From Phycisphaerales bacterium Planc_01 (lineage in GTDB: Bacteria; Planctomycetota; Phycisphaerae; Sedimentisphaerales; Anaerobacaceae), in NCBI GenBank assembly GCA_001603075.1, contig LVBB01000084.1, positions 1 through 47,507 on the forward strand: DNA of 47,507 nt. The letters are read 5' to 3'. Position 1 is the stretch's first letter. Every line of letters begins with the position of its first letter. Below the pieces are notes generated by a model. It was not told the DNA's origin. It worked only from the letters and a program-made list of their open reading frames with translations, and did no database searches. Shown here piece after piece: positions 40,475 through 47,507 of this stretch. The translations under genes and the position numbers were made by a program.

Positions 40475-40830
40475 GATCGCGAGATGTGCTGCCGGGAGGC
40501 GTTGCATTGCCCTCTTGAAGTCGCCAGCGACAACCTGCAACGGACGGCCCAGTTGTCCCTCGCAGGTCGCAGTCTGAGGGAGGTGGTGGAGAACGAGGGG
40601 GCGGGCGGTGCTGACGGCCCAGCAAACGGGATCGTTGCCGCCGGCCTTTACGGCAGCCGAGTGTACCGAGCAGACGCTGATCACGGGGGCCGATGGGGTG
40701 ATGGTCCCGATGGTGACCGAAACGCAAAAGCAAGAGCGTCGGGCCACGGAGTCGGCCAAGCGGATTCAGCAAGGGCGGCCCTCGACCGCCGCCATGGGCC
40801 GGCCCCAAGCACACGGCCCTGGAATCTCCA
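40475..40830 (+). pseudogene. Transposase remnant with a one-base frameshift
   Basis: Frame 1 (from about 40475) reads DREMCCREALHCPLEV, then DNLQRTAQLSLAGRSLRE and VVENEG. After the G-run 40597-40601 the next frame continues directly: RAVLTAQQTGSLPPAFTA, LITGADGVMVPMVTETQK and ATESAKRIQQGRPSTAAMGR. The joined sequence has the ADGVMVPxVTExQKxxRR pattern that I associate from memory with an ISKra4/UPF0236-like transposase group. One extra G in the run explains the break. Start and catalytic C-terminal part are missing, so it is a decayed insertion. Ends are approximate. Confidence 0.6.
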
Positions 40831-40978
40831 CGGGATTACCTCGGCCGGCCGCATCAGGGCTGCCAGGATTTCTCATCACACACGATGCGGCGGACGCACC
40901 CAGGTGGTTTCTGGGGTTATTTCCTTGATGGGAGTCCACATCCTGCTACAATGGCCCGTTCAGTATGAGGGTCTGTTT

Positions 40979-41701
40979 ATGGCAGTCTTGAATGTCAATA
41001 TCGATCACGTGGCGACGGTGCGTCAGGCGCGTCTGACGGACGAGCCGGACCCGGTCTGGGCGGCCGCGCAGTGCGAGCTGGCCGGGGCCAACGGGATCAC
41101 CGTACACTTGCGCCAGGATCGGCGGCACATCAACGACCGCGACGTGCGCGTACTCAAGGAGACCGTCGCCTGCAAGTTCAACCTGGAAATGTCCATGGCC
41201 GAGCCGATCGTCAAGATCGCCGAGGCTGTGCGGCCCGATCAGGTGACGCTCGTGCCGGAGAACCGCGCCGAGCTGACCACGGAGGGCGGGCTGGACTGCG
41301 TCAAGTACAAGCGGCGTCTGGCGGAGGTGGTCAGACGGATGCACAAGAAGGGCATCCTGGTCAGCACGTTCATCGTGCCGCAGGCTGAGCAGATCGTCGC
41401 CTCGGCCGAAACCGGCTGCGACGCCGTCGAACTGCACACCGGCGCGTACGCCAACGCCAGAACCGACGCGGCGATTCGCAAGCGACTGGCCGAACTGGCG
41501 GCGGGAAAAGACCTCGCCAGAGAGCACAAGCTGGTGGTTCACGCCGGACACGGACTGACCTATCGCAATGTCACCCCGGTCGCCAGCATCGACGGGTTGT
41601 GCGAGTTCAATATCGGCCACAGCATCATCGCCCGCGCCGTCCTCGTCGGCATCCGTGAAGCGACAAGGCAGATGATCGAACTGATCGAGAAAGCGCTGTA
41701 G
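40979..41701 (+). CDS. pdxJ: Pyridoxine 5'-phosphate synthase
   Basis: PdxJ condenses 1-deoxyxylulose 5-phosphate with 3-amino-2-oxopropyl phosphate in vitamin B6 synthesis. The family sequence is clear: LNVNIDHVATVRQAR, GANGITVHLRQDRRHINDRD, FNLEMS, VTLVPENRAELTTEGGLD, DAVELHTGAYAN, VHAGHGLTYRN and FNIGHSIIARAV. There are 240 residues, typical length. The ATG at 40979 was chosen for the GAGGG upstream; the same frame is open further upstream into the transposase remnant, which is an artefact. dapA follows 48 bases later. Confidence 0.97.
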   Translation: MAVLNVNIDHVATVRQARLTDEPDPVWAAAQCELAGANGITVHLRQDRRHINDRDVRVLKETVACKFNLEMSMAEPIVKIAEAVRPDQVTLVPENRAELTTEGGLDCVKYKRRLAEVVRRMHKKGILVSTFIVPQAEQIVASAETGCDAVELHTGAYANARTDAAIRKRLAELAAGKDLAREHKLVVHAGHGLTYRNVTPVASIDGLCEFNIGHSIIARAVLVGIREATRQMIELIEKAL

Positions 41702-41706
41702 CTGCA

Positions 41707-41728
41707 ATGGTGTGCGGGGCACACCCTA
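41707..41728 (-). repeat. Dispersed palindromic element, copy 2
   Basis: On the minus strand TAGGGTGTGCC-CCGCACACCAT, with the palindrome GGTGTGC-N3-GCACACC at 41709-41725. It differs from the copy at 17757-17778 at one base. It lies between the pdxJ stop and the dapA start, so it would form a hairpin in the intercistronic mRNA. Confidence 0.75.
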
Positions 41729-41749
41729 CAAGACATGAGGAGTAGCAGG

Positions 41750-42622
41750 ATGTTCACAGGGGCCATGGTGGCACTCGTCACACCCTTCCAGGAGGGAGAA
41801 ATCGACTTCGAGACGCTCGATGAGCTGATCGAGTTCCAGATCGAAAACGGCATCGACGCCATCGTGCCCGTCGGCACTACCGGCGAGTCGCCCACGCTCA
41901 GCTTCGACGAGCACAAGCATGTCATCGAGCGCGTCGTCAAGGGCGCCGGGGGCAGCGTCCCGGTGATCGCGGGCGCCGGCTCCAACAGCACCGCCGAGGC
42001 CATCGAGTTGACCAGCTATGCCAAGAAGATCGGCGCCGACGCCTCCCTGCAGGTGTGCCCCTACTACAACAAGCCGACCCAGGAAGGGTTCTATCAGCAC
42101 TTCAAGGCGATCGCCGAAGAGGTGGACCTGCCGATGGTGCTGTACAACATCCCCGGCCGCTGTGGGGCCGGCCTGACGCCGGAGACCATCGCCCGGCTCA
42201 GCGAACTGGACAACATCGTCGCCATCAAGGAGGCTACCGGCAGCCTCGACCAGGCGTCGGAGATCGCGATGCGATGCGACCTGACGATCCTGTCCGGCGA
42301 TGACTCCCTGACCCTGCCGCTGGCGTCGGTGGGCGGCAAGGGCGTCATCAGCGTCGTGGCCAACATCGTCCCGGCTGACGTGGTGGCGATGACCGACCTG
42401 ATCCTCGAAGGGGATCTCGTCAAGGCCCGCCAGTGGCACCGCAAGCTCTTTGCCCTGAGCAAGAACATGCTGACCCTGGCGACAAACCCGATCCCGATCA
42501 AGGCGGCGATGGCCATGCTCGACATGTGCTCGGACGAACTGCGGCTGCCCATGACCCCGCTGGCCGATGCGCAGAAGTCCGCCCTCAAACAGACCCTGAC
42601 CGACTACGGCCTGCTGCAGTGA
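41750..42622 (+). CDS. dapA: 4-hydroxy-tetrahydrodipicolinate synthase
   Basis: DapA condenses pyruvate with aspartate semialdehyde in lysine and diaminopimelate synthesis. The 290-residue barrel shows ALVTPFQEG, PVGTTGESPTLS, the Tyr of CPYYNKPTQEG, YNIPGRCG and the Schiff-base Lys in IVAIKEATGS. The ATG at 41750 (MFTGAMVAL) has AGGAG at good distance; an upstream ATG would add five residues (MRSSR). Probably co-transcribed with pdxJ. Confidence 0.96.
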   Translation: MFTGAMVALVTPFQEGEIDFETLDELIEFQIENGIDAIVPVGTTGESPTLSFDEHKHVIERVVKGAGGSVPVIAGAGSNSTAEAIELTSYAKKIGADASLQVCPYYNKPTQEGFYQHFKAIAEEVDLPMVLYNIPGRCGAGLTPETIARLSELDNIVAIKEATGSLDQASEIAMRCDLTILSGDDSLTLPLASVGGKGVISVVANIVPADVVAMTDLILEGDLVKARQWHRKLFALSKNMLTLATNPIPIKAAMAMLDMCSDELRLPMTPLADAQKSALKQTLTDYGLLQ

Positions 42623-42672
42623 GATCCCCCCAACGGCCGGCGTAGCCCGCGTCCGCACGATATGTGTATCCG

Positions 42673-43803
42673 TCAATCGCGGAGCGCGCCGATGTGGTCG
42701 CGCTGCGCCTCGATGTAGGTTTCGAGGATGGCGGCGACGTGGCCGCCGACGGAATAGTGCTGCCGAACATGGGTTTGCGCCGAGGCCGCCAACTGGCGAG
42801 CGTATTCCGGATCGTCCAGCAACCTGGCGAGCGACTGTCGCAGACTCGCTTCGTCGTTCCGCTCGTAGACCAGCGCCGTCTTCTCGTGGATGATGGGATC
42901 ATCCACCCCGCCCTCACAGGCAACGACGGCGACCCCCAGCCCCATCGCTTCGAGCAGGAATCCGCTGAACGTCTTCGTCGGCCGTGGATGAACGAAAATA
43001 TCGCCGGCAGCCAGGACGGACCGCCACGGATCGAGCACAGGAACGATGGTCACGATGTGAGCCAGGCCGTACTCGGCCAGCGCGCTCCGCAGTCGGTGCT
43101 CTGCCCTGCCGCTGCCCATGATCGCAATGACGAACTCACGGCCTTCGGCCAGAAGGGCCTTGGCCGCCTTCAGCAGAGCGGAAAAATCGCTCAGGCGATC
43201 GATCGGATGGGCTACGACGATACTGCTGAGGCGCAAAGGATCGGAAAAACAGGCGGGATCCGAATCGGCAAATGTCGGCATGTGGATGCGCCGCACCCGG
43301 TCCGCCAGGCGGAAGTACGCTCGTGTCACGCTCGAACCGATCGTCTCGGCCGGCACCACAATGCTGGCGCAGCGCGTGGCAGAGATCGACAGTCGCCGCA
43401 GCCTTCCGGCAAGAGAATTAACGGCAAGCACGTAGGGAACGCTCAGCCGGCGAGCCAGCCGACGGGTCAGGGCCGCCCTGCTCTCGCACAGACAATGCAG
43501 AATCGTCGGCTTGAACTTCTCCAACACCCCCGCGAGCGATTCGAGACCCATGCGCTCCATGAGCGGCAAGTCGATCGCCGGATATGTGAATACCTCGACC
43601 GGCCCCGGCACGATTCCGATGTCCATCGGGTCACCACACATGGGCGGACAGATCAGCGCCGTCGGAATGGACTCGTCTACCAGTCCGACCAGAAGGCGGC
43701 GCAGAAACGGCGCGTGCTCCGTGACCTCCCGCTGTGACGCGATGAGGACCGGACGCAGCGCCTTTCTCACACTTGTCGTATCCGAACGCTCCGTTTCCGT
43801 CAT
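42673..43803 (-). CDS. Glycosyltransferase, GT4-like (GT-B fold)
   Basis: The 376-residue protein has a GT-B layout. The C-terminal half shows FVIAIMGSGRAEHRLRSAL, IVTIVPVLDPWRSVLAAGDI and the donor-binding stretch HPRPTKTFSGFLLEAMGLG, then VVACEGGVDDPI, as in GT4 enzymes. It should transfer a sugar from a nucleotide-sugar donor to a glycan or lipid acceptor; donor and acceptor are unknown. The start at 43803 (MTETERSD) lacks a clear Shine-Dalgarno. It converges with dapA and has no other polysaccharide gene next to it. Confidence 0.87.
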   Translation of the reverse strand: MTETERSDTTSVRKALRPVLIASQREVTEHAPFLRRLLVGLVDESIPTALICPPMCGDPMDIGIVPGPVEVFTYPAIDLPLMERMGLESLAGVLEKFKPTILHCLCESRAALTRRLARRLSVPYVLAVNSLAGRLRRLSISATRCASIVVPAETIGSSVTRAYFRLADRVRRIHMPTFADSDPACFSDPLRLSSIVVAHPIDRLSDFSALLKAAKALLAEGREFVIAIMGSGRAEHRLRSALAEYGLAHIVTIVPVLDPWRSVLAAGDIFVHPRPTKTFSGFLLEAMGLGVAVVACEGGVDDPIIHEKTALVYERNDEASLRQSLARLLDDPEYARQLAASAQTHVRQHYSVGGHVAAILETYIEAQRDHIGALRD

Positions 43804-43946
43804 AGATGCCCATCGAAGGATGCATCGACCCTCTCGCCCCACGCGCAAATGCGACGGGGCCAAACTCGGGCCTCAGGGGCATTCTATCGCCCTTTCGGAC
43901 GGAGTGTTATGAAAAAGCGACGTCGGTTCGGCCGACGAAGAGGGTC

Positions 43947-43983
43947 GGGGCCCGTCTCGATGGGTATCGGCGAGACAGGCCCC
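43947..43983. terminator. Long GC-rich hairpin between the glycosyltransferase and the discoidin gene
   Basis: GGGGCC-C-GTCTCG (43947-43959) pairs with CGAGAC-A-GGCCCC (43971-43983), 12 bp with one mismatch and an 11-base loop. It lies 78 bases after the stop of the 967-residue protein gene on the minus strand. No T-run follows on either strand, so termination would have to be atypical; mRNA 3'-end protection is another option. Confidence 0.45.
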
Positions 43984-44060
43984 GGCCGTTGTCTTCGACG
44001 GGGACGCACCCGGCGGCTGATGAATCGCCGGAATGCCCCGTCATGACTCCCGAATCAACA

Positions 44061-46964
44061 TTACTCGACCGCCGGCCTTCCAAAGCCGACGTCATCGATG
44101 TAGACCGTGCCGGTGCCGCCCGCCTTCGGGCTGGTCTTGCTGCCGACGCCGATCACCATCTTCTGGATGCGGCTCAGGTTCACGCCGGCCAGGTCGGCAT
44201 AGGAGATCGCCCATTCCTGCCAGGTCGAGTGCAGCGTGATCGCCTCATCGGGGTTCACGACCATCACACTCTTGCCCGTACTGTCCTCGATGCGAACGTA
44301 CATCGGCTCGGCCGAGTTGCCCACAGGCTGCGTCGCGCCGATCTCGGCCGTCTGCCAGGCGCCCGTCACGCTACCGGTCATCGCCACGTTCGAGAACTCC
44401 GCCGCCGTGGAGGTCGCCGCCTCATGACTGGTCAATGCCAGACCGATGAAGACGTTGGCCGCCATCGGAATTTCCACCGCCGGACTGACCGTGATATCGA
44501 CCCAGGTCACACCGTCAACCGACTGCTGGGCCGCGAAGACGTTGTTCGTCCGCGTCAACTTCACCCAATGCGGGATCGCGATGTCCGCCACGTCCGTATT
44601 GGCGCTATCCGTCCCGGCCACCGGACGACGCTGGAACGAAACGCCATGACTCGGCTCGGGCGTCACGGCCACGAACGCGTGCTTCGAACCCGGCTCCAGC
44701 GTCTCGCGGATCATCACGCCTGCCTTGGCCCACTCATTGCTGCGAATCAGGCTGTCCACCCGCGCCACGATCGAGCCGTTACCGCTGAGACTCTTGTAGG
44801 CGAAGCGGAACTGATCGGCCGTGCCCCAGATGTCGGTCCCGATCGCGCTCATGATGATCCTTCCGTCGGAAGTCTCCTTGAACGACGGTGCGTTGCCACG
44901 GACGTACAACACCAGCGTGTCGGCGCCGTAGCCCGACCAGTTCTGCGGCGAGGCGAACGCACACTCGGCCTCGGAGTAGAACGGTGAACCGGTGTTGTCA
45001 TACTGCAACGGCATCGACTGGCCGCCGCTGCGAACGATCGCCTTTTCGGCGAACGGAGCGTTGAGGTAGCCGACCGTCGAGCCGGTGTTGTTGACCCAAC
45101 CGTCCAGCCAGGTATCGAAGATGGTCGTGCCGGCGTCGATATTGTCGTTGTACGTCTCGAAGCCGTCGATCAACGCATACGACTTCGTCGCGAAGCTCCA
45201 GAGCTCGCCGGCCCAGACCTCGTCGCCCACCGCATCGATCCTCCAGTAATAGGTGTCACCGAAGTGCAACGCATCGGGTGCATAGGAGGCCTGAGCCGCA
45301 TCCACAACGAGCGACAGCTCTTCGGGATCAGCGCCGAGATACACCTGATGCGAGGTCGCGTCGCGGCCCGCCCGCCAGCTCAGCAAGGTACCCGGATCGA
45401 TCTCCGTGGCCCCGTCGGCCGGATGCGGTTGCCGGGCCTGAGCCGGAATGAACAGGAAGCGGACCTCGCTGAGCCCGAACCGGCCCATCGTGCTCCATCC
45501 ACTGTTGACGGTCAGACGGACATACCGGGCGGCGACACCGCCAAAGTCGACAACGGTGTTGGCGGCATAGCCTGCTCTCGACAGTCCTCTGGCCAACTCG
45601 ACGTCGCCCAGAACCGTCCAGTTCTCGCCGTCTTCAGAATGCTCGACCGTCACATCCTTCAGTCCGAAGCCGAGGATCATCTCGAACTGAACGTTGTAGT
45701 TCCAAACCAGCATCTGGTAGAGCTTGTACAGGCGATCGAACTCGTACTGGATGTACAGGGGCTCGTCCTCGGGCGCGTCGGCCAGCCACATGTCGGCGGC
45801 GGCGGCGGAATGCTCGCCGTTCGTGTTCAGGCCCGAGCCGTCGATGGTCTTCTCCGGCCCGGCGCCTTCGTCGGAATTACCGTTGGTTGTGGCGACGATG
45901 TTCTCTACAGGATAGCCGACCGGCTCGGCAGCAAAGGTCCAGATCTGGCCTTTGAAGACCGTGCCGTCCGGCGGCGCATTGACTTCATCGATCCGCCAGT
46001 AGTAGGTCTGCCCATAATCGAGCACTCCGGGCGGATCGTAGCTGGTTGCACTCTGCCCCTGACTGACCAGCACCCCCATCGGGTTGGCCCGCGTGGCATC
46101 GTTGACATCGTCGAACGTCGTGCCGAAATAGACGTCGTGACTGGCGGCAAACGCGCCCGGATCCCATGACAGACTGGCGTCGGTCGGCACATCCACCGCG
46201 CCGTTTGCAGGGTTCGGGTTTCGGCTGAGTTCCTTGGCGATGGCGCGCTCGGCCGAGAGAATCAGATACCCAAATCCGAGACTCTGGTCATGCGCCTCCC
46301 GGCTTGTCCAGGTCATCTGGATTTCCCGATCGCCGTTGTCTGTATCATCAATGACAGGGTGGAAACCAATGATACTGCCGACGGAGAAGTCCAGCGAAGC
46401 CATCTGTCGATACTCGATCGAGGCCTCACAGATGTATCCATCGGCAGTCCTGGTGGAAGCCACCTGCAGGTAGTCAATGGCGCTCTGACCGCCACTGTCC
46501 ATGTTGCACCAGTTCCATGTCTGTTCATTGGCGTTGAACCCGTATTGATAATGCTCGTCGTGTCCGCTCACGGCGTTGGTTGTGGCAAAGAACACCTCGA
46601 TGCAGTCCGCGTTCCAGATGTTGCCGTCGGTCTTGTTCATGGACAGCTTGTCGTCCTTGACCACGACAGCCATGTAGATCTTCTCGTCATCCCACAGCAG
46701 ATAGAACACTCCGCTGCAGTCCTCAGGACCGCTCCAACTCGTCTGCCCCGTATACAGTTGCGCTGCGGCATCCAGAACAGCCGGGGTCATCGCGGCAAGA
46801 TTCCAGTCACTCAAGTCACCGTCAATAGCATCCGGCGTGCCCCAGAGGCACTCGATCACCAAGGGCTCGCCAGTAACGGGGTGAACAGCCGGTGGGGCCG
46901 CAATCGCCAAACTCAGGCTGAGCAGGCCGAGGATGCCTGCAAAGAGCCATTTCTTAGCTGACAT
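44061..46964 (-). CDS. Large secreted multidomain protein: CBM9-like, fibronectin-like, discoidin and jelly-roll with inserted domain
   Basis: The 967-residue protein has a signal peptide (residues 1-22). Residues about 32-238 are CBM9-like (AIDGDLSDWN, VFYLLWDDEKIYMAVVVKDD, DCIEVFFATTNAV). Residues about 250-345 and 510-592 are fibronectin-like (HDVYFGTT ... QTYYWRIDEV). Residues about 350-505 are a discoidin domain (YKLYQMLVWNYNVQFEMILG, ARYVRLTVNS). From 598 a jelly-roll starts (IDGFETYNDN, ADTLVLYVRGNA), is interrupted at about 695-885 by a DUF1349/concanavalin-like domain (GSIVARVDSLIRSNEWAKAG, VMIRETLEPGSKHAFVAV), and resumes (EPMYVRIEDSTGK, IDDVGFG). AAGGAGGAAT lies before the ATG at 46964. 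Probable role is glycan or surface binding. Confidence 0.9.
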   Translation of the reverse strand: MSAKKWLFAGILGLLSLSLAIAAPPAVHPVTGEPLVIECLWGTPDAIDGDLSDWNLAAMTPAVLDAAAQLYTGQTSWSGPEDCSGVFYLLWDDEKIYMAVVVKDDKLSMNKTDGNIWNADCIEVFFATTNAVSGHDEHYQYGFNANEQTWNWCNMDSGGQSAIDYLQVASTRTADGYICEASIEYRQMASLDFSVGSIIGFHPVIDDTDNGDREIQMTWTSREAHDQSLGFGYLILSAERAIAKELSRNPNPANGAVDVPTDASLSWDPGAFAASHDVYFGTTFDDVNDATRANPMGVLVSQGQSATSYDPPGVLDYGQTYYWRIDEVNAPPDGTVFKGQIWTFAAEPVGYPVENIVATTNGNSDEGAGPEKTIDGSGLNTNGEHSAAAADMWLADAPEDEPLYIQYEFDRLYKLYQMLVWNYNVQFEMILGFGLKDVTVEHSEDGENWTVLGDVELARGLSRAGYAANTVVDFGGVAARYVRLTVNSGWSTMGRFGLSEVRFLFIPAQARQPHPADGATEIDPGTLLSWRAGRDATSHQVYLGADPEELSLVVDAAQASYAPDALHFGDTYYWRIDAVGDEVWAGELWSFATKSYALIDGFETYNDNIDAGTTIFDTWLDGWVNNTGSTVGYLNAPFAEKAIVRSGGQSMPLQYDNTGSPFYSEAECAFASPQNWSGYGADTLVLYVRGNAPSFKETSDGRIIMSAIGTDIWGTADQFRFAYKSLSGNGSIVARVDSLIRSNEWAKAGVMIRETLEPGSKHAFVAVTPEPSHGVSFQRRPVAGTDSANTDVADIAIPHWVKLTRTNNVFAAQQSVDGVTWVDITVSPAVEIPMAANVFIGLALTSHEAATSTAAEFSNVAMTGSVTGAWQTAEIGATQPVGNSAEPMYVRIEDSTGKSVMVVNPDEAITLHSTWQEWAISYADLAGVNLSRIQKMVIGVGSKTSPKAGGTGTVYIDDVGFGRPAVE

Positions 46965-47141
46965 TTCGATTCCTCCTTCAGACGCAACCCATTGTGCCAT
47001 ACGTTCCCGGCCACACGCCGAAAACACCGTCTCTCTCCCAACGTGGCGAGCCGTCCTACCTGACCCGCACGTGGGCGCCGGAACAACCGGCCCGCATCTC
47101 TTCACGTCGATGGAATACCGTTTGAAGTGCTTCTTGGGCTC

Positions 47142-47227
47142 ACCTCCTTTCTCACCACAGGCATGCTTGCCGGTGCGGGTGTGAGAATTCAGCCGCTTCG
47201 CCACAGACGGCCGGGGCGTTCCCCGGC
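47142..47227 (-). promoter_or_regulatory. Putative structured 5' leader with an orphan perfect Shine-Dalgarno
   Basis: In the minus-strand transcript a stem GCCGGGG/CCCCGGC with loop AACG (47210-47227) is followed by a second stem TTCTCAC/GTGAGAA (47149-47155 with 47181-47187) that encloses nested pairs. Directly after it stands AAAGGAGGTGA, a full anti-16S match, but no ATG, GTG or TTG is at a normal distance. The only nearby frame is a 20-codon one that starts inside the hairpin. The arrangement resembles a leader-peptide or riboregulatory element; no known class was recognised. Confidence 0.35.
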
Positions 47228-47310
47228 TCTCTGACCCATGACGCACCACGATCCGACATGTAGCACAGTCCCTTCGGCCCGGGCCGACCTCAGGAATGAT
47301 CGGCGATCGA

Positions 47311-47354
47311 CAAACAACAGGGACCCGCTCCGATGCAGATCGGAGCGGGCCCTG
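47311..47354 (-). terminator. Rho-independent terminator of the upstream discoidin-family gene
   Basis: On the minus strand CAGGGCCCGCTCCGAT (47354-47339) pairs with the segment 47334-47318 over 16 bp with one bulged base and a 4-base loop. TTGTTTG (47317-47311) follows. It lies 52 bases after the stop codon of the partial gene at 47407. Confidence 0.8.
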
Positions 47355-47406
47355 CCTGTGCTGCTGACCGCGGCAGGTGCATCCTGCCGCCATGCAATCA
47401 TAGACC

Positions 47407-47507
47407 CTATTCCGCCGCCGGTTTTCCGAAACCGACGTCGTCGACGTAGACGATGCCCGTGCCGCCGGCGCTCGGACTGGTCCGATTGCCCACGCCGATC
47501 ACCATCG
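47407..47507 (-). CDS. C-terminal end of a paralogous discoidin/jelly-roll protein (partial)
   Basis: The last 32 codons before the TAG at 47407-47409 read MVIGVGNRTSPSAGGTGIVY then VDDVGFGKPAAE. They match the C-terminus of the 967-residue protein (MVIGVGSKTSPKAGGTGTVY, IDDVGFGRPAVE) at most positions. The N-terminal part lies beyond the right edge. It shows a tandem pair of these genes on the minus strand, separated by a terminator. Confidence 0.85.
   Translation of the reverse strand, partial: MVIGVGNRTSPSAGGTGIVYVDDVGFGKPAAE

Larger units (their letters stand above)
46965..47406 (-). other. Intergenic stretch upstream of the 967-residue protein gene
   Basis: This 442-base gap holds the terminator of the upstream paralog (47311-47354), a structured leader candidate (47142-47227) and the Shine-Dalgarno of the downstream gene. 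No reliable promoter boxes were found. Long minus-strand reading frames through it are open but lack start signals and homology. Confidence 0.6.

Noticed and set aside
40484-40978. A 165-residue N-terminal extension in frame with pdxJ
   Set aside because: It runs through the transposase remnant. PdxJ homology starts at 40979, where a GAGGG Shine-Dalgarno is present, and the resulting length is normal.
43909-44046. A 45-residue arginine-rich frame (MKKRRRFGRRRG start) with GGAG upstream
   Set aside because: It overlaps the 12-bp hairpin at 43947-43983 and its composition fits GC-rich non-coding sequence. It could be a small basic peptide but I cannot support it.
47099-47165. A 20-codon frame over the orphan Shine-Dalgarno (MPVVRKEVSPRST start)
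   Set aside because: Its start codon lies inside a hairpin and has no Shine-Dalgarno of its own. It is mentioned under the leader finding but not annotated as a gene.
1-47507. Possibility that the window is a closed circle, because both ends fall in related genes
   Set aside because: Joining base 47507 to base 1 does not keep the reading frame of the left gene and meets a stop at once. About 350 residues of expected sequence would also be missing.
1-47507. CRISPR arrays, rRNA genes, prophage genes or an origin of replication
   Set aside because: No regularly spaced repeats, rRNA segments, phage structural genes or clustered DnaA boxes were seen.

Overview
The window is GC-rich, gene-dense bacterial chromosome. 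It most resembles a Planctomycetota of the Phycisphaerae/Sedimentisphaerales type. That is an inference from gene style: large secreted proteins built from discoidin, fibronectin-like and jelly-roll modules, Tat-exported Gfo/Idh/MocA and aldo/keto reductase enzymes, a DUF1080 lipoprotein, a GH32 enzyme, a cupredoxin-PQQ dehydrogenase fusion, HEAT-repeat proteins and few ribosomal or information genes. A 2-oxoacid:ferredoxin oxidoreductase, a small siroheme reductase and a rubrerythrin-like ferritin point to anaerobic or microaerobic life. No 16S rRNA or other phylogenetic marker is present, so the assignment is not firm.

Layout. 1-1767: 5' part of a secreted discoidin protein (minus), cut by the window edge. 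2059-4711: operon pgsA, ribBA, lipoprotein (minus). 4892-7400: a GspF-type membrane protein and a secreted protein with seven blade-like repeats (plus). 7497-10120: a YhhN membrane protein and a large transglutaminase-like protein of unknown role (minus). 10356-10825: hicAB toxin-antitoxin pair. 11435-17044: six-gene minus-strand operon in the order korA-type, korB-type, siroheme reductase, ABC ATPase, cheD, DUF2400. 17219-17710: ferritin. 17914-21944: comEC, alkaline phosphatase and a 68-residue barrel-sandwich protein (plus). 21970-25556: OmpA-like lipoprotein, prepilin peptidase, argG and a SemiSWEET-like protein (minus). 25683-37187: a carbohydrate-flavoured region with a DUF1080 lipoprotein, EamA transporter, GH32, cupredoxin-glucose/sorbosone dehydrogenase, DUF486, Tat-aldo/keto reductase, membrane protein, thioesterase, coiled-coil/basic-tail protein and Tat-Gfo/Idh oxidoreductase. 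37233-39425: HEAT-repeat protein, then tRNA-Asp with a clear promoter and terminator. 39653-40456: a tiny lipopeptide and two tandem paralogous small proteins of an unrecognised family. 40475-40830: frameshifted transposase remnant. 40979-43803: pdxJ, dapA and a glycosyltransferase. 44061-47507: a 967-residue multidomain secreted protein and the end of a close paralog, with a terminator and a structured leader between them.

How the genes work together. The six-gene operon puts a ferredoxin-reducing oxidoreductase next to a low-molecular-weight sulfite-reductase-like protein, so reduced ferredoxin may feed sulfite or nitrite reduction. GH32, the dehydrogenase, the DUF1080 protein, the Gfo/Idh and aldo/keto reductases and the discoidin proteins fit glycan capture, hydrolysis and oxidation at the cell envelope. 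GspF, prepilin peptidase and ComEC are scattered parts of a pilus, secretion or DNA-uptake machinery.

The least explained items are the tandem small paralogs with duplicated promoters, the transglutaminase-like protein carrying a CxxCH motif, the seven-blade repeat protein, the domain-in-domain architecture of the 967-residue protein, a dispersed 22-nt palindrome, and palindromes inside two promoter spacers.
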